Part shown: in pieces, positions 61,201 to 64,000 of the stretch
How the letters are laid out: each line of letters opens with the position of its first letter
Position numbering within the stretch: the stretch's first letter is position 1
Assembly: GCF_013408825.1 (NCBI RefSeq)
Contig: NZ_JACCBZ010000002.1
Location: 248,001-312,000, forward strand
Length of the DNA stretch: 64,000 bases
Reading direction: 5' to 3'
From: Mucilaginibacter tundrae
GTDB lineage: Bacteria > Bacteroidota > Bacteroidia > Sphingobacteriales > Sphingobacteriaceae
Notes under the pieces: model-generated
Database searches by the model: none
What the model saw: only the letters and a program-made list of their open reading frames with translations
What the model was told of the DNA's origin: nothing
Program-made: the position numbers and the translations under genes

Positions 61201-62874
61201 TTATAATTGATACTTTTCTCTCAATTGTTCGCTTACCTTACCAGCATCATCAACTACCGATTGCGGATAGCCTAAAGATTGGAGTATGGCTATACCGTTT
61301 TTATTCTTAAGCAAACCTTCTTTTATTTTATAGTCGAATACCAGGCGTTTATCATTCACTAATTCTTCGAAGGAATATATCGCATATTCATCCCCCAACA
61401 ATTCGGCAAGCTCTAAGTCGTGAGTTGATACAAAGACAAAGTTTCGGTTAGTTGTAAGATATGATAATACCGATTTTGCAGCAGCAATACGCTCAATGGT
61501 ATTTGTCCCGCGGAATATCTCATCAATGATCACCAGGCTCCTGAAAGGCTCATTGATCCCACATTTGTTTACAATATCCAGCACAGCCAAAGCCTCCGCC
61601 TGGAAATAACTTTTATGCTCTTCAATATCATCGCTAACCCGTATGCTTGTATGTATAGCCAGCAAAGGCGCATGGTATTCCTTTGCACAGCAAGTGTAAA
61701 TAGTTTGGGCCAATAAAGTATTTAATGCAACCGCACGTATAAAAGTGGTTTTACCAGACATGTTCGACCCAGTGATCAAGCCTCCCTTATCTACACTACT
61801 GAATATGGAATTGGCCACACAATTCTCAACTAATGGATGATATAATTCTGTGATCTTTAGATCACTGTCGCTGGCAGAAAATTCAGGCTTAGCATAATAA
61901 GGCAAGCCTATTCTCACCGAATCAATCGAGATCAGTATATCAATTTCGGCAACGTATTTATAAATGATCTCAATTTCTTTACGGGATTTGTTTACCCTTT
62001 TAATAGAGGTAATAAACATTAATGATTCCAGCAAAAAGATAGTTTTTATAAACTCGAATATCGCGGCAAAAACATCAATGGGATCGCCGCTTATATTATT
62101 CTGAAAGTTTACAAAAAGTAAGGAACGCTTTAACTTATCAAGCTTGTTCAAGCTATGTAAAATATTTTCATTTCCACGTTGGGCAACATTCATTATCAGC
62201 CACCGGCCAACTTTGTTAAGTATCAATAGTTGCGGTAACGAATGTGTGTACTGTGCAATTTTACCCTTATTTTTATAGTGGAGGGCGGTATTTACAAGCG
62301 CCAAACCAATTAAAGCCAAAAAATAAACCTGACTGGTTATCAAACATAACATCACAATTAAGCAAATCATCACTATCCACGAGATTTGAATATATGATGT
62401 TTGTAAGGGGGTGAACAATGGTTGCTGTTCCTTTACAAACAATTCGGGTAAATAGTAAGCATTTTTAGAGTTGAGTTTGGATAGTTGCAGCTCTATCTTT
62501 TCTTGCTTAACACGGTCTTTTCCTAATGATATTACATCTTTATCTAACTGTTTAAGCACATCAATATCCAGCTCAGGGTCATGTAATTTTTTATATAGAT
62601 ATTGCTGCCCCGGTTTTGAATTTGTGCGGTCGATAAAAGCGAAAATATTATCAAGATCGAGGTCATTTGCTGTATCGCCGGTAATTTTATTGTTTTCAAC
62701 ATCGGAGTCCAGGTATAATCTGGCCAAATTAAAGTTCAAGTCGTTATAATAAGGGTTACCCCATTTTTCTCTTATCGCGGCTATTCTTTTTTTTGTTTCG
62801 AGTTGCCTTTTATAAATAGCCAACGAAACGATAAGCCCAATAATTAGTATGATCCCCAGTACCCAATAAATCAT
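61201..62874 (-). CDS. MutS-related ATPase with membrane segments, no mismatch-recognition domain
   Basis: The 557-residue protein has a single N-terminal span (residues 2-20) and a pair of spans around 163-197. A fragment of the MutS core is recognisable at NSKPGQQYLYKKLHDP. The ABC-type ATPase is complete: Walker A GSNMSGKTTF near 366-375, Walker B LVIIDEIFRGTN. MutS domain I with the mismatch-probing Phe is absent, so it is not the repair MutS. The function is unknown; recombination control is only a guess. Confidence 0.87.
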   Translation of the reverse strand: MIYWVLGIILIIGLIVSLAIYKRQLETKKRIAAIREKWGNPYYNDLNFNLARLYLDSDVENNKITGDTANDLDLDNIFAFIDRTNSKPGQQYLYKKLHDPELDIDVLKQLDKDVISLGKDRVKQEKIELQLSKLNSKNAYYLPELFVKEQQPLFTPLQTSYIQISWIVMICLIVMLCLITSQVYFLALIGLALVNTALHYKNKGKIAQYTHSLPQLLILNKVGRWLIMNVAQRGNENILHSLNKLDKLKRSLLFVNFQNNISGDPIDVFAAIFEFIKTIFLLESLMFITSIKRVNKSRKEIEIIYKYVAEIDILISIDSVRIGLPYYAKPEFSASDSDLKITELYHPLVENCVANSIFSSVDKGGLITGSNMSGKTTFIRAVALNTLLAQTIYTCCAKEYHAPLLAIHTSIRVSDDIEEHKSYFQAEALAVLDIVNKCGINEPFRSLVIIDEIFRGTNTIERIAAAKSVLSYLTTNRNFVFVSTHDLELAELLGDEYAIYSFEELVNDKRLVFDYKIKEGLLKNKNGIAILQSLGYPQSVVDDAGKVSEQLREKYQL

Positions 62875-62908
62875 TTGTGATAGGTGTCTAAATATTCAGA
62901 TTGATTTA

Positions 62909-63685
62909 TTAGCGTTTACCGCTTAAAAAGCCATGCAAAGCCTGTTGTGTAAATTCAGATAATACCAGTTCCCCGCTAATGGCAGCACGTTGGGTTAACA
63001 GCTCATCCCAGTTTTCGGTGCCTTCCCATAAAATTTGTTTTAACCCGCTTAATGCTTCCGGGTGATAAGATGACAGTTTCTCAGCAAGCTCATTAACCGC
63101 TCCATCCAGGCTGGCAATATCTGCATAAACCTCGTTAAACAAACCTTTATCTTTAGCCCATTGTGCTGTTTGAAAATCACTTGCGCGGATAGTCAACTGA
63201 GAAAATGCCGGTAAGCCAATTTTACGGGTAACTGCCGGTGATATTACAAACGGACCGATACCAATAGCCAATTCACTCAATTTTATCGATGCCGCTTCAG
63301 TTGCCAGGCAATAATCCGCACCGGCAGCTAACCCTACCCCACCACCTACAGATTTACCCTGCACACGGGCAATAACAATTTTGGGTGATTTACGACAAGC
63401 ATTTATAACCCTCGCGAAGCCTGAGAAAAATTTGGCCCCGCTTTCTTTATCTTTTATCTGCAACAACTCATCAAAACTGGCACCTGCACAAAATGTACGC
63501 TCGCCTTCGCTTTTCAATAAAATAACACGTGTTTTTGGATCACTGCCTGCGCTTTCAACTTTCGTCGTAAGTTCATCCAAAAGCGCCGAAGGCAGTGAGT
63601 TTTGTGCAGGATGATAAAAGCTAATGGTAGCAACGCCACTACTACTAATATTAGAGGACACGTCTCCGTTACTGATTGATGACAT
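62909..63685 (-). CDS. Enoyl-CoA hydratase/isomerase family protein
   Basis: I start it at ATG 63685; 31 upstream in-frame residues are AT-rich and unlike the family. The 258-residue crotonase-fold protein has the oxyanion-hole segments FCAGASFDEL and GKSVGGGVGLAAGADYCLA. The usual catalytic glutamates are not clearly placed, so hydratase, isomerase or another crotonase reaction is possible. It acts on acyl-CoA thioesters in the cytoplasm. Confidence 0.88.
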   Translation of the reverse strand: MSSISNGDVSSNISSSGVATISFYHPAQNSLPSALLDELTTKVESAGSDPKTRVILLKSEGERTFCAGASFDELLQIKDKESGAKFFSGFARVINACRKSPKIVIARVQGKSVGGGVGLAAGADYCLATEAASIKLSELAIGIGPFVISPAVTRKIGLPAFSQLTIRASDFQTAQWAKDKGLFNEVYADIASLDGAVNELAEKLSSYHPEALSGLKQILWEGTENWDELLTQRAAISGELVLSEFTQQALHGFLSGKR

Positions 63686-63760
63686 ATTTAGATAATAAAT
63701 GGATATATAAAGATTTATAAAATTACTTAAATTACAGCTTAATAATTTAAAGATAATAGC

Positions 63761-64000
63761 ATGTTCACCTTCCAGCACCCGTACTTGTTTTTTATTGCCT
63801 CACTATTGCTTAACCTCACACCCGGCAACGACATGCTGTATGTAGCATCCAGAAGTATATCACAGGGTACAAGGGCCGGGATAGTTTCCGCACTAGGTAT
63901 ATCAGTTGGTTGTTTTGTGCATATTTTAGCAGCCGTACTGGGTATATCTATTATCATTGCAAAATCAGCCTACGCATTTGAAATTATTAAATTTGCAGGT
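63761..64000 (+). CDS. LysE/RhtB-family amino-acid exporter (partial, 5' part)
   Basis: The frame is open from ATG 63761 to the right edge, 80 codons. It reads HPYFFIASLLLNLTPGNDML then a run of spans with SRSISQGTRAGIVSALGI, the LysE/RhtB N-terminal pattern. The rest lies outside the window. It likely exports an amino acid or related compound. Confidence 0.85.
   Translation, partial: MFTFQHPYLFFIASLLLNLTPGNDMLYVASRSISQGTRAGIVSALGISVGCFVHILAAVLGISIIIAKSAYAFEIIKFAG

Overview
The window reads as chromosome of a Bacteroidota bacterium, most likely Sphingobacteriaceae and close to Mucilaginibacter. Reasons: TAnnTTTG -7 boxes ahead of several genes (rpsA, pyrR, ftsK and others), few strong Shine-Dalgarno sites, and Bacteroidota-typical genes and neighbours (ftsK-lolA, pyrR-pyrB, DUF2851-PspC, maltose phosphorylase next to beta-phosphoglucomutase). 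The genus is inferred from style, not from a marker search. No rRNA, tRNA or CRISPR was seen.

Layout. 1-594: 5' part of a PiT phosphate permease, running off the left edge. 1117-7461: cytoplasmic maltose/maltodextrin block (pgmB, GH65 phosphorylase, GH13 enzyme, SLC45-like MFS importer). 7462-8021: non-coding, with palindromic repeats. 8022-11566: tight, AT-rich four-gene restriction-modification-like operon: beta-class DNA methyltransferase, PD-(D/E)XK nuclease, MORC/MutL-like GHKL ATPase and a 90-residue unknown. 11570-12970: a REP-associated transposase framed by two direct 95-bp repeats and two inverted 33-bp palindromes, then a dispersed element with 9-bp iterons. 13032-20000: housekeeping (SYLF protein, LuxE-like adenylase, PH-SHOCT protein, tyrS, AcpH-like protein, rpsA). 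19984-23167: UbiA prenyltransferase, large membrane protein and HAD phosphatase, a likely lipid-linked sugar module. 23869-25486: pyrR-pyrB. 25521-34071: serine hydrolase, tripartite RND efflux operon and a divergent LysR regulator. 34118-38593: GH8, amine oxidase, Fpg/Nei glycosylase, second iteron element, ankyrin protein. 38768-43743: ftsK, lolA, a small protein, MBL hydrolase, lipoprotein. 43904-49821: secreted esterase, GH5, ENPP phosphodiesterase, DUF559 nuclease within a repeat cluster, class A beta-lactamase, sdpI-sdpR. 49956-61200: amidase, DUF72, DUF1345, YwbE, argH, M20 deacylase, BSP metalloprotein, MFS, DUF2851-PspC, cbpA-cbpM. 61201-64000: membrane MutS-like ATPase, enoyl-CoA hydratase, 5' part of a LysE exporter.

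The most unusual content is the four-gene methyltransferase/nuclease/MORC-ATPase operon with 11-bp tandem repeats in its promoter region, and the density of dispersed intergenic elements. At least six families can be seen by eye. One has a half-copy read in frame inside ftsK and another copy supplies the C-terminus and stop codon of pgmB. A two-copy element carries 9-bp iterons. Two nuclease genes (RAYT and DUF559) each sit inside repeats. Coordinates and motifs were read directly; family names are from recognition of motifs without database searches.
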